DNA of 8,321 nucleotides. Source: Candidatus Aquidulcis frankliniae. Its GTDB lineage: Bacteria > Chloroflexota > Limnocylindria > Limnocylindrales > Limnocylindraceae. The stretch's first letter is position 1. Each line of letters opens with the position of its first letter. This document shows positions 1-6,628 of this stretch, in pieces. Made by a program: the position numbers and the translations under genes. The notes below the pieces were generated by a model. The model was not told where the DNA came from. It did no database searches and saw only the letters and a list, made by a program, of their open reading frames with translations. Location: assembly GCA_009925905.1 (NCBI GenBank), contig RFPZ01000053.1, forward strand, positions 1-8,321. The letters are read 5' to 3'.

Positions 1-87
1 ATCGCCATCGAGGTTGGTCAGCGCTTCGCGATTCGCGAAGGCGGCCGCACCGTTGGCGCCGGCTCGATCACGAAGATCACCGAGTAG
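1..87 (+). CDS. tuf: Elongation factor Tu, C-terminal end (partial)
   Basis: Only the last 28 codons and the TAG stop are in the window; the gene begins upstream. The reading frame from base 1 gives a peptide containing EVGQRFAIREGGRTVGAG and ending in ITKITE. This is the conserved last strand of domain 3 of EF-Tu, the GTPase that carries aminoacyl-tRNA to the ribosomal A site. The RFAIREGGRTVGAG stretch is close to invariant in bacterial EF-Tu, so the call is secure despite the short length. The stop is only 3 bases before the start of rpsJ, which places the str-type genes (normally rpsL, rpsG, fusA, tuf) directly upstream and on the same message as the S10 genes. Nothing odd is visible in the fragment. 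Confidence 0.94.
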   Translation: MAIEVGQRFAIREGGRTVGAGSITKITE

Positions 88-90
88 CAG

Positions 91-399
91 ATGGCAAAGC
101 AGCGGATCCGCATTCGGCTCAAGGCGTATGACCACCGCCTCATCGATCAGTCTGCCCAGACGATCGTTGAGACGGCTCAGCGCACTGGTGCCGATGTGAT
201 CGGTCCGGTGCCGCTGCCAACGCGCATTGAGAAGTTCACCGTCCTGCGTTCGCCGTTCATTGATAAGGACAGCCGAGAGCAGTTCGAGATTCGAACGCAC
301 AAGCGCCTGGTAGACATTATCGATCCGACCCCAAAGACGGTCGACGCGCTGATGCGACTTACGCTCGCAGCCGGCGTCGACATTGAAATCAAGATGTAG
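91..399 (+). CDS. rpsJ: 30S ribosomal protein S10 (uS10)
   Basis: The 102-residue product has the usual S10 length and begins QRIRIRLKAYDHRLIDQ, the family's N-terminal strand and helix. The S10 signature follows at residues 53-72 (SPFIDKDSREQFEIRTHKRL), and the end reads TVDALMRL..AGVDIEIKM. S10 sits in the head of the 30S subunit and, as NusE, also joins the NusB antitermination complex. Phenylalanine 56 stands where many bacteria have histidine (SPH); I recall the SPF form from Chloroflexota. The ATG lies 3 bases after the tuf stop and has no convincing Shine-Dalgarno sequence (upstream bases are accgagtagcag), so translation probably depends on ribosomes finishing tuf. The next gene follows the TAG within 9 bases. 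Confidence 0.98.
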   Translation: MAKQRIRIRLKAYDHRLIDQSAQTIVETAQRTGADVIGPVPLPTRIEKFTVLRSPFIDKDSREQFEIRTHKRLVDIIDPTPKTVDALMRLTLAAGVDIEIKM

Positions 400-404
400 G
401 TGAG
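398..404 (+). promoter_or_regulatory. Shine-Dalgarno sequence that decides the rplC start
   Basis: AGGTGAG lies 4 bases upstream of the ATG at 409. It contains the GTG at 400 that is the longest possible start of the rplC frame. Because the ribosome binding site covers that GTG, and because L3 proteins typically begin MTIGLLGRKVGMTQ, the ATG at 409 is the better start. The GTG at 400 has no purine-rich site of its own at a proper distance. Confidence 0.7.
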
Positions 405-408
405 TGGA

Positions 409-1032
409 ATGACGATTGGACTGCTCGGCCGAAAGGTCGGGATGACTCAGATCTTCGCCCCGGACGGGACCTCTGTGCCCGTTACCGTGGTGTCGGTTGA
501 GCCAAACACCGTCACGAAGCTCCGCACCCCAGATTTGGACGGCTACACCGCTGTGCAGCTCGGGATTGAGGCTGGGAAGCGCCGTTTGAACAAGCCCGAC
601 CAGGGTCAGTTCAAGGGCGAGCTGCCAGCATGTTCTGTCGTTCGTGAGTTCCGCGTCGATTCAACCGAGGGGATGACCCTTGGCCAGACGATTGACGTCA
701 GCCTCTTCGCCGATGGCGACCTCGTCGATGTGACGGGCGTTTCTAAGGGGAAGGGCTTCGCAGGAACGATCAAGCGCCACAGCTTCTCGCGTGGACCTGA
801 GACCCACGGTGCTGACCATCACCGCGAGCCAGGCTCGATCGGTGCAGGTACGACCCCAGGTCGGGTCTATCGCGGAACTCGAATGGCTGGTCACATGGGC
901 GTCGATCGCACTACCATTCAGAAGGTCACGATTGTGCGAGCTGATGGCGCGCAGAACCTGCTGCTCCTTAAGGGTTCGGTTCCTGGCCCAAAGAATGCGC
1001 TGGTAATCGTGAGCAAGGCGGAGCAGATCTGA
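409..1032 (+). CDS. rplC: 50S ribosomal protein L3 (uL3)
   Basis: From the ATG at 409 the product is 207 residues, normal for L3. The N-terminus MTIGLLGRKVGMTQIF is the family's usual opening. The long internal loop that reaches toward the peptidyl transferase centre is at residues about 127-164, with SFSRGPETHGADHHREPGS and RMAGHMG. The E. coli PrmB methylation target is a glutamine in MAGQMG; here that residue is histidine 162, as in many other bacteria, so that modification is not expected. L3 is an early assembly protein of the 50S subunit and binds 23S rRNA near both ends. An in-frame GTG at 400 would add three residues but is rejected in favour of 409. The stop shares one base with the rplD start (TGATG), favouring coupled translation. 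Confidence 0.97.
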   Translation: MTIGLLGRKVGMTQIFAPDGTSVPVTVVSVEPNTVTKLRTPDLDGYTAVQLGIEAGKRRLNKPDQGQFKGELPACSVVREFRVDSTEGMTLGQTIDVSLFADGDLVDVTGVSKGKGFAGTIKRHSFSRGPETHGADHHREPGSIGAGTTPGRVYRGTRMAGHMGVDRTTIQKVTIVRADGAQNLLLLKGSVPGPKNALVIVSKAEQI

Positions 1033-1646
1033 TGCCTACGGTTGACGTCTTCTCGAAAGCCGGAGCCAAGGTGGGAACCGTTGAGTTGCCTGCCGCATTC
1101 TCGTCTCCTGTAAACGAGGCGCTTATTCACCAGGCCGTTGTCTCGCAGCTCGCGGGTCGACGAACAGGCACTCACGCTTCGAAGAAGCGCGGCGCCGTTG
1201 CCGGTGGTGGCCGCAAGCCATGGAAGCAGAAGGGAACAGGTCGTGCGCGACAAGGTTCCACCCGTTCACCTCAGTGGAAGGGCGGCGGTGTGGTCTTCGG
1301 GCCACAAGTTCGCTCCCATGAGATCCCGTTCCCGAAGCGCATGCGCCGTGCAGCCCTCTTGGGCGCACTTGCCGCCAAGGTTGAGACACTGAAGGTCATT
1401 GACGTGCTCGGCATCGAGACGCCAAAGACGCAGGTCATCGCTGGCATGTGCACCGCCCTCAAGGCCGGAAAGCACGTACTAGTGGTTTCGCCAACGGTTG
1501 GTACCGCGCTCGTCAAGTCCGCGGCGAACATCCCGCATCTCTCTGTGCTTCGTGCCGACTCGCTCAACGTCGTTGACCTTGTAAATGCCGACACGATCAT
1601 CGTTGAGCAGGCAGCGCTCGCTGAGATCCAGGAGGTGTACGGATGA
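1032..1646 (+). CDS. rplD: 50S ribosomal protein L4 (uL4)
   Basis: The product is 204 residues, the normal L4 size. The extended loop that lines the peptide exit tunnel is at residues about 41-91 and contains GGGRKPWKQKGTGRARQGS and RSPQWKGGGVVFGP, a near-universal L4 motif. The globular part follows, ending in a typical Rossmann-like half (VVSPT, NVVDLVNADTIIV). L4 binds 23S rRNA domain I and, in gammaproteobacteria, represses its own operon through the S10 leader; no such leader exists here. The ATG overlaps the rplC stop by one base, with GGAG at 1020-1023 as a plausible ribosome binding site. The final codons (IQEVYG) contain AGGAGGT at 1630-1636, which serves the next gene, and the stop overlaps the rplW start by 4 bases (ATGA). 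Confidence 0.97.
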   Translation: MPTVDVFSKAGAKVGTVELPAAFSSPVNEALIHQAVVSQLAGRRTGTHASKKRGAVAGGGRKPWKQKGTGRARQGSTRSPQWKGGGVVFGPQVRSHEIPFPKRMRRAALLGALAAKVETLKVIDVLGIETPKTQVIAGMCTALKAGKHVLVVSPTVGTALVKSAANIPHLSVLRADSLNVVDLVNADTIIVEQAALAEIQEVYG

Positions 1647-1945
1647 ACCGCACCCCACACGAGACGATCCTTCGCCCTGTGATCTCCGAGAAGTCGATCC
1701 TGCAGTCGCAGACCGGCACGTACACCTTCGCGGTGCACGCCGAAGCCTCCAAGATTGAGATCGCCGCAGCTGTTGCAGCCCTCTTCACCGTCAAGGTGAA
1801 AGAGGTCAACGTGCTCACCACCAAGGCGAAGGAGACGCGTGGCACGCTTGCTCGCAGCCGGTTCCCAGGTAAGACGACCCCATGGCGTAAGGCCATGGTC
1901 ACCCTCGCCCCAGGCGAGAAGATTCAGTTCTTCGAAGGAGTCTGA
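1643..1945 (+). CDS. rplW: 50S ribosomal protein L23 (uL23)
   Basis: The product is 100 residues, the usual bacterial L23 length. It opens with the conserved ILRPVISEKS at residues 9-18 and carries the typical YTFAVH strand and VKVKEVNVL segment, followed by the loop rich in arginine and lysine (residues about 60-83) and a last strand ending KIQFFEGV. L23 lies at the polypeptide tunnel exit and is the docking site for trigger factor and the signal recognition particle. The start ATG overlaps the rplD stop by 4 bases and is preceded at 6 bases by AGGAGGT. The C-terminal FEGV codons carry AAGGAG at 1935-1940, the ribosome binding site of rplB. The gene keeps its canonical place between L4 and L2. 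Confidence 0.97.
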   Translation: MNRTPHETILRPVISEKSILQSQTGTYTFAVHAEASKIEIAAAVAALFTVKVKEVNVLTTKAKETRGTLARSRFPGKTTPWRKAMVTLAPGEKIQFFEGV

Positions 1946-1947
1946 CC

Positions 1948-2775
<828 letters not shown>

Positions 2776-2791
2776 TCGAGGAGGAGGCTTA

Positions 2792-3076
2792 ATGTCACGT
2801 TCGTCTAAGAAGGCTCCGTTCATCGAGAAGCGGCTCCTTGCGCGTGTTCAGGCGATGAACGCGATCAATGAGAAGCGCGTCGTGAAGACCTGGTCCCGTG
2901 CCTCGGTCATCTATCCAGACTTCATCGGCCACACCGTCGCGGTCTACAACGGCCGCAAGCATGTGCCAGTCTTCATCACCGAGAATATGGTTGGGCACCG
3001 CCTGGGCGAGTTCGCGCCAACACGAACCTTCAAGGGTCACCAGCGCGTCGACCGCACAACGGCGGTGGCCTCGTGA
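2792..3076 (+). CDS. rpsS: 30S ribosomal protein S19 (uS19)
   Basis: The 94-residue product has the normal S19 length and sequence: MSRSSKKAPFIEKRL at the start, the TWSRASVIYPDFIGHTVAVY block at residues 33-52, and the conserved GEFAPTRTFKGH at residues 72-83. S19 sits in the 30S head next to S13 and contacts the A-site finger and the P-site tRNA region. The gap upstream (16 bases) is the longest in the window and holds GAGGAGGAGG at 2778-2787, a very strong ribosome binding site 4 bases from the ATG. The TGA stop overlaps the GTG start of rplV by 4 bases (GTGA at 3073-3076). Nothing unusual is seen in the protein. Confidence 0.98.
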   Translation: MSRSSKKAPFIEKRLLARVQAMNAINEKRVVKTWSRASVIYPDFIGHTVAVYNGRKHVPVFITENMVGHRLGEFAPTRTFKGHQRVDRTTAVAS

Positions 3077-3417
3077 GCATTCGCGTGAAGGCAACGGCGA
3101 AGTACGTGCGCGGTTCGACTCGCCGTGCCCAGCTCGTGGTGCGAGCGATCAAGGGGAAGTCTGTTGCTGATGCCACGGCAATCCTGCGCTTCCTGCCGCA
3201 CTCCTCGGCGCGCGATGTCGCCTCCGTGCTCAAGAGCGCTACGGCAAACGCAGAGGCCAATCACAGTATTCCGGCAGACCGACTCTTTGTGGTCGACGCC
3301 AGCGCCGACGAGGGTCCAACCTTGAAGCGCTTCCGACCGCGCGCGCAGGGTCGAGCCTTCGCCATCCATAAGCCAATGACCCACATCACCGTTGTCGTAA
3401 GCGCAAAGGAGGCCTGA
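3073..3417 (+). CDS. rplV: 50S ribosomal protein L22 (uL22)
   Basis: The product is 114 residues from a GTG start that overlaps the rpsS stop. L22 features in order are KYVRGSTRRAQLVVRAIKGK (residues 10-29), the helix ARDVASVLKSATANAEAN (46-63), and the beta-hairpin that reaches into the exit tunnel near residues 80-98 (GPTLKRFRPRAQGRA). The hairpin looks intact, with no deletion of the type linked to macrolide resistance. L22 contacts all domains of 23S rRNA. The site before the GTG is only partial (GGTGG at 3064-3068), so re-initiation by ribosomes leaving rpsS is likely. The last codons, AKEA, contain AAAGGAGG at 3405-3412, the ribosome binding site of rpsC. Confidence 0.97.
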   Translation: MSIRVKATAKYVRGSTRRAQLVVRAIKGKSVADATAILRFLPHSSARDVASVLKSATANAEANHSIPADRLFVVDASADEGPTLKRFRPRAQGRAFAIHKPMTHITVVVSAKEA

Positions 3418-3419
3418 TC

Positions 3420-4094
3420 ATGGGACAGAAGGTTCATCCAGTAGGCTTCCGACTCGGCATCACGAAGACGTGGACTGCCCAGTGGTATGCCGACAAGGAT
3501 TACACCAAGCTTCTTCAGGAAGACTTGCGCATTCGCAAGCTGATCGACGAGAAGTTGGCTGCTGCCAGCATCTCGAAGGTTGAGATTGAGCGTGGCTTGA
3601 ACTACGTCACCGTGACCGTCCATTCGGCGAAGCCAGGTGTTGTGATCGGCAAGGGTGGTGCAAACGTTGAAGTGCTCCGGGCTGCGATCGGTGAGATCAG
3701 CGCCGGCAAAGTGAAGCTAGAGATCAAGGAAATCCGACAGCCAGACCTCGATGCATATCTCGTTGCTGCATCCATCGGCGCTCAGCTGGTCCGCCGTATC
3801 GCCTTCCGCAAGGCGTTGAAGCAGGGGATCCAGCGTTCAATGAAGGCGGGCGCAAAGGGCGTGAAGATCATGGTCTCCGGACGACTTGGCGGCGCAGAAA
3901 TGAGCCGCACCGAGTGGGACCGCGACGGCCGACTGCCGCTTCACACACTGCGCGCAGATATTGATTTCTCCGTCTTCCACGCCACGACGACCTTCGGTCA
4001 GATTGGTGTGAAGGTCTGGATCTACCGTGGCGACGCTCCGGCCGATGTGCTGAAGCCTAAGCCGCTCTCTGAAAACGCAGGATCGGGGGCATAA
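3420..4094 (+). CDS. rpsC: 30S ribosomal protein S3 (uS3)
   Basis: The 224-residue product matches S3 in full. The N-terminus is MGQKVHPVGFRLGI; a type II KH domain lies at about residues 38-107 with the nucleic-acid-binding loop VVIGKGGANVEVLR at 74-87 (GKGG instead of the GKKG common in E. coli relatives). The C-terminal domain has VSGRLGGAEMSRTEW at 152-166 and GRLPLHTLRADIDF at 170-183. The following segment, VFHATTTFGQIGVKVW, keeps the family shape with HATTTFGQ where A.TTYG is usual. S3 is in the 30S head and shares in the mRNA entry helicase with S4 and S5. The tail after IYRGD is short. AAAGGAGG stands 7 bases before the ATG, and the start is 2 bases beyond the rplV stop. Confidence 0.97.
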   Translation: MGQKVHPVGFRLGITKTWTAQWYADKDYTKLLQEDLRIRKLIDEKLAAASISKVEIERGLNYVTVTVHSAKPGVVIGKGGANVEVLRAAIGEISAGKVKLEIKEIRQPDLDAYLVAASIGAQLVRRIAFRKALKQGIQRSMKAGAKGVKIMVSGRLGGAEMSRTEWDRDGRLPLHTLRADIDFSVFHATTTFGQIGVKVWIYRGDAPADVLKPKPLSENAGSGA

Positions 4095-4096
4095 CC

Positions 4097-4657
4097 ATGT
4101 TGATGCCGAAGCGAGTCAAGTGGCGCAAGGTGCAGCGAGGCCGCATGTCCGGCCCTGCTAAGTCCGGTCGCACTGTGGCGTTCGGCGACTTTGGCATTGC
4201 CACGACCGAGCCAGCCTGGGTCACCGCTCGACAGATCGAAGCTGCCCGACGCGCCATGACGCGCCAGATCAATCGCGGTGGCAAGGTTTGGATCCGAATC
4301 TTCCCTGACAAGCCAATTACCAAGAAGCCAGCTGAAACCCGCATGGGTTCCGGTAAGGGTGCACCAGACCAGTGGGTCGCCGTGGTGAAGCCGGGGCGCA
4401 TCCTCTTTGAGATCGCAGGCGTTACGCGACCAGAGGCCGTGGAGGCGTTCCGCCTCGCCGGCATGAAGCTTCCTGTGAGCACGGTCATCGTCGAGCGCTC
4501 AGCCGATCTCGGTCAGGTGGTCTTCGGCAAGAAGTTCCTCCAGAAGGTTGCCCTCGGCGTCCCAACGACCGACGAGACACCAGCAGCCGGCGCGGCTGCG
4601 CCAAAGGAGCCTGAGCTCGTGAAGCCAGCGAAGTCTGCTAAGGAGGACGAGGCATGA
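4097..4657 (+). CDS. rplP: 50S ribosomal protein L16 (uL16) with long C-terminal tail
   Basis: Residues 1 to about 138 are ordinary L16: MLMPKRVKWRKVQRGRM at the start, TARQIEAARRAMTR at 43-56, KVWIRIFPDKPITKKP at 63-78 and RMGSGKG at 82-88. Arginine 82 corresponds to E. coli Arg81, the residue hydroxylated by YcfD in that species. L16 binds beside the A-site tRNA elbow and is a late-assembly protein. The product is 186 residues against about 136-145 usual, owing to a tail from about residue 139 that becomes rich in Ala, Pro, Glu and Lys (TPAAGAAAPKEPELVKPAKS and a last AKEDEA). Frame and codon usage continue without a break, so this is a true extension. GGGGG at 4085-4089 is the ribosome binding site; the stop overlaps rpmC by 4 bases (ATGA). 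Confidence 0.96.
   Translation: MLMPKRVKWRKVQRGRMSGPAKSGRTVAFGDFGIATTEPAWVTARQIEAARRAMTRQINRGGKVWIRIFPDKPITKKPAETRMGSGKGAPDQWVAVVKPGRILFEIAGVTRPEAVEAFRLAGMKLPVSTVIVERSADLGQVVFGKKFLQKVALGVPTTDETPAAGAAAPKEPELVKPAKSAKEDEA
4511..4654 (+). other. Low-complexity C-terminal extension of L16
   Basis: These codons encode residues about 139-186 of L16, beyond the end of the E. coli protein (136 residues). The first part (GQVVFGKKFLQKVALGVP) could still fold as a short helix; from residue 157 on it is Ala/Pro/Glu/Lys-rich and probably disordered. The last six codons carry the rpmC ribosome binding site AGGAGG at 4641-4646. No function is claimed. Confidence 0.75.
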
Positions 4658-4857
4658 TTGAGATCGCCCAGGTCCGCAACATGACCGATGCTGAGTTGGT
4701 ACAGGCCATCGCCGACGCGAAGCGCGACCTTTGGCAGGCCCGATTTGAGCTGTCGACCCGCCAGTTGAAGGACACGAGTGTCGTAAACAAGACGCGTAAG
4801 ACCATCGCGCGCCTGCTGATGGTCCTGGCCGAGCGCCAGGCCGCACAGAAGGCATAG
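4654..4857 (+). CDS. rpmC: 50S ribosomal protein L29 (uL29)
   Basis: The 67-residue product is a typical two-helix L29. Helix 1 covers MTDAELVQAIADAKRDLWQ (residues 10-28), followed by the conserved ARFELSTRQLKDTS turn, and helix 2 has NKTRKTIARLLMVLAER. L29 lies at the tunnel exit next to L23. The start is fixed by AGGAGG at 4641-4646, 7 bases upstream of the ATG, and by the 4-base ATGA overlap with the rplP stop; the second methionine in frame (4681) would remove the normal N-terminus. The TAG stop is 8 bases before the rpsQ start. The gene is in its canonical place between L16 and S17. Confidence 0.96.
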   Translation: MIEIAQVRNMTDAELVQAIADAKRDLWQARFELSTRQLKDTSVVNKTRKTIARLLMVLAERQAAQKA

Positions 4858-4865
4858 GGGGAGTT

Positions 4866-5147
4866 ATGAGCGAGCAGCATCTAGGAAAGCGCAAGACACA
4901 GACCGGCCGTGTTGTCAGCGATAAGGGTGACAAGACGATCGTGATCTCTGTAGAGCGCCTCGCCCAACACCCAATCTACAAGCGTGTCATTCGTCGCACT
5001 GCCCGATTTATGGCGCATGACGAGCTCAACGACGCCAAGGTTGGGGACCTCGTTACCGTCGAAGAGTCCCGACCACTCAGCGCACGAAAGCGCTGGACCC
5101 TCGTTGAGGTTGTGAAGCGCGGCGAGTCACAGGAGGAGGCACTGTGA
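4866..5147 (+). CDS. rpsQ: 30S ribosomal protein S17 (uS17)
   Basis: The product is 93 residues, within the S17 range. It shows the family order: KTQTGRVVSDKGDKTIVISV at residues 10-29, ERLAQHPIYKRVIRRT at 30-45, and the AHDELNDAKVGDLVTVEE block at 50-67, ending in the SRPLSARKRW strand. S17 is an OB-fold primary binder of 16S rRNA. AGGGGGAG at 4856-4863 lies close to the ATG, starting inside the rpmC stop codon. The final codons, QEEAL, encode AGGAGGAGG at 5131-5139, which is the ribosome binding site of rplN, and the stop overlaps the rplN GTG by 4 bases. The acidic C-terminal tail is short and not conserved. Confidence 0.97.
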   Translation: MSEQHLGKRKTQTGRVVSDKGDKTIVISVERLAQHPIYKRVIRRTARFMAHDELNDAKVGDLVTVEESRPLSARKRWTLVEVVKRGESQEEAL

Positions 5148-5512
5148 TTCAGACCGGTACCCGACTCCGCGTCGCTGATAACTCCGGCGCAAAGGTGATT
5201 GAGTGCTTCCGCATCCTCGGCCGCGGTCGGGCCACCACCGCCTTCGTGGGCGACGTGATCGTCGCAGCAGTGAAGCAGGCGACACCAAATGCTGGCGTCA
5301 AGAAGGGCGACGTCGTCAAGGCCGTCGTTGTGCGCACGGTAAAAGAGATTTCGCGACCTGACGGCAGCGTGATCCGATTTGATGAGAATGCCGCCGTGCT
5401 GATCGCAGCTGATGGCAACCCACGGGGCACCCGCATCTTTGGGCCAGTGGCACGCGAGCTGCGCGATAAGGACTACATGAAGATCATTTCACTCGCGCCG
5501 GAGGTGCTCTAA
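5144..5512 (+). CDS. rplN: 50S ribosomal protein L14 (uL14)
   Basis: The 122-residue product has the standard L14 length with no extra residues. It opens IQTGTRLRVADNSGAK, has the CFRILGRGR segment at residues 21-29, and carries the family signature near 60-90 (VVVRTVKEISRPDGSVIRFD and ENAAVLI). The end is PRGTRIFGPVARELRD and LAPEVL. L14 binds 23S rRNA near the sarcin-ricin loop, touches L19 and the 30S subunit, and is the docking site of the silencing factor RsfS. Translation starts from GTG at 5144, overlapping the rpsQ stop and preceded by AGGAGGAGG. The stop shares one base with the rplX ATG (TAATG). This is the first gene of the spc block, with no promoter between it and S17. Confidence 0.98.
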   Translation: MIQTGTRLRVADNSGAKVIECFRILGRGRATTAFVGDVIVAAVKQATPNAGVKKGDVVKAVVVRTVKEISRPDGSVIRFDENAAVLIAADGNPRGTRIFGPVARELRDKDYMKIISLAPEVL

Positions 5513-5892
5513 TGCGTTCGATCTACGAGACGACCACAGAGATCCGCGTGGGCGACACCGTTTCGGTACTCAGCGGCAAAGACGCAGGGAAGCGTGGCAG
5601 CGTTGAGCGCCTCGTCGCACCAGGCAAGGTTGTTGTGACTGGCCTGAACATCGCCAAGAAGCACCAGAAGCCACGTCAGAAGATGGCGAACGGCTCACAG
5701 GCGCCAACGGTCGAGCCAGGCGGGATCATTGAGGTGGCCATGCCCCTCGATCTCGCCAAGGTTGCCGTGGTCTGCCCGAAGTGCGATCGACCAATTCGGC
5801 TCAAGGCCGGACGAACCGCCGACGGCAAGAAGCAGCGCCTCTGTGGCCGCTGCGGCAGCGTCATCGGTGGCAAGAAGGAGGCTGCCAAGTGA
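5512..5892 (+). CDS. rplX: 50S ribosomal protein L24 (uL24) with C-terminal zinc ribbon
   Basis: The product is 126 residues, longer than the roughly 104 of E. coli. The N-terminal KOW domain is at about residues 10-45 (RVGDTVSVLSGKDAGKRGSV), then NIAKKHQKP and PGGIIEVAMPLDLAKV, all typical. The C-terminal part has two cysteine pairs, C88-P-K-C91 and C111-G-R-C114, separated by 19 residues. This is a zinc ribbon of the kind known in Thermus and some other phyla and lost in E. coli. L24 initiates 50S assembly and sits near the tunnel exit. GGAGGT at 5500-5505 lies 6 bases before the ATG, inside rplN. The tail KKEAAK carries the ribosome binding site of rplE. Confidence 0.97.
   Translation: MRSIYETTTEIRVGDTVSVLSGKDAGKRGSVERLVAPGKVVVTGLNIAKKHQKPRQKMANGSQAPTVEPGGIIEVAMPLDLAKVAVVCPKCDRPIRLKAGRTADGKKQRLCGRCGSVIGGKKEAAK
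5875..5881 (+). promoter_or_regulatory. Shine-Dalgarno sequence that decides the rplE start
   Basis: AAGGAGG lies 7 bases upstream of the GTG at 5889 and inside the last codons of rplX. The rplE frame stays open further upstream, to an ATG at 5781, but the peptide from 5781 to 5888 reads as the zinc-ribbon codons of rplX in another frame and is unlike any L5 N-terminus. The site fixes the start at 5889. Confidence 0.85.
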
Positions 5893-6428
5893 GCGAGCTG
5901 AAGCAGCGCTATACGACGGAAGTGATTCCAGCCTTGAAGAGCGAGTTCGGCTATACGAACGCGATGCAGGTGCCACGCCTCGAGAAGATCGTGGTGAACA
6001 TCGGCCTCGGCGAAGCGCTCACGAATGCCAAGGCGGTCGATGCAGCCGTCGGCGATCTCGCACTGATCACCGGCCAGCGTGCAATCATCACCAAGGCGAA
6101 GAAGTCCATCGCGACCTTCAAGGTCCGCGAGGGGAACCCAATCGGTGCGAAGGTCACCCTTCGTGGCGAGCGAATGTGGGACTTCCTGGAGCGACTGACT
6201 CGCGTCGCACTGCCACGCATCCGTGACTTCCGCGGCGTCTCGGGCAAGTCGTTCGACGGCCGTGGCAACTACACCCTAGGCATGAAGGAGCAGCTCTCCT
6301 TCCCTGAGGTGGAGTTTGACAAGATCGATCGACTTCGAGGTCTCGAGGTCACAATCGTAACGACGGCAAAGAGCGACGAGGAGTCTAAGAAACTCCTCTC
6401 AATGCTCGGCATGCCGTTCGCGAACTGA
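5889..6428 (+). CDS. rplE: 50S ribosomal protein L5 (uL5)
   Basis: From the GTG at 5889 the product is 179 residues, exactly the usual L5 size. It begins SELKQRYTTEVIPALKSEFG, followed by VPRLEKIVVNIGLGEA (residues 28-43), the TGQRAIITKAKKSIATFKVR block (61-80), the L5 signature GNPIGAKVTLRGERMWDFL, and the end KKLLSMLGMPF. L5 binds 5S rRNA in the central protuberance and touches the P-site tRNA. A longer ORF from 5781 is rejected because it duplicates rplX DNA and lacks its own ribosome binding site. The start overlaps the rplX stop by 4 bases (GTGA). In E. coli, S8 represses the spc operon by binding the rplX/rplE junction; here there is no intergenic room for that structure and I cannot show one inside the coding DNA. 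Confidence 0.97.
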   Translation: MSELKQRYTTEVIPALKSEFGYTNAMQVPRLEKIVVNIGLGEALTNAKAVDAAVGDLALITGQRAIITKAKKSIATFKVREGNPIGAKVTLRGERMWDFLERLTRVALPRIRDFRGVSGKSFDGRGNYTLGMKEQLSFPEVEFDKIDRLRGLEVTIVTTAKSDEESKKLLSMLGMPFAN

Positions 6429-6438
6429 GGGGGCTGAG

Positions 6439-6624
6439 ATGGCGAAGAAGTCGATGGTTCTAAAGTCGGCGGCACCGGCAAAGTTTTCTACGCGGAAGTA
6501 CAGCCGTTGCGCCCTCTGTGGTCGCCCACGTGCATTCATCCGTCGATTCGGCCTCTGCCGAATCTGTTTCCGAGAGCGTGCCCTGGTCGGAATGATCCCG
6601 GGCGTCACGAAGTCGAGTTGGTGA
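6439..6624 (+). CDS. rpsN: 30S ribosomal protein S14, zinc-binding type (uS14)
   Basis: The 61-residue product is the short, zinc-binding S14, known as type Z. Four cysteines are at 24, 27, 40 and 43 (CALC and CRIC) with 12 residues between the pairs, and the surrounding YSRC..CGRPRAFIRRFGLCRICFRERAL is the family signature. The C-terminus reads PGVTKSSW, with the usual terminal tryptophan. It lies in the 30S head and contacts S3 and S10. GAGGGGG at 6427-6433 (starting in the rplE stop) is 5 bases before the ATG. Being small, it is easily missed, but the canonical position between L5 and S8 leaves no doubt. An 89-101-residue, zinc-free form exists in other bacteria; no such copy is in this window. 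Confidence 0.98.
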   Translation: MAKKSMVLKSAAPAKFSTRKYSRCALCGRPRAFIRRFGLCRICFRERALVGMIPGVTKSSW

Positions 6625-6628
6625 GAAT

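Noticed and set aside
400..408. GTG at 400 as the start of rplC
   Set aside because: The GTG lies within the AGGTGAG site that serves the ATG at 409, and L3 proteins begin MTIGLLGRKVGMTQ.
2776..2791. Possible promoter or attenuator between rplB and rpsS, the longest gap
   Set aside because: Its 16 bases are accounted for by a GAGGAGGAGG ribosome binding site and spacer; too short for a promoter, and no stem is visible.
5781..5888. Longer rplE start at the ATG of 5781
   Set aside because: The added peptide is rplX DNA in another frame, has no L5 similarity, and a perfect AAGGAGG site sits before the GTG at 5889.
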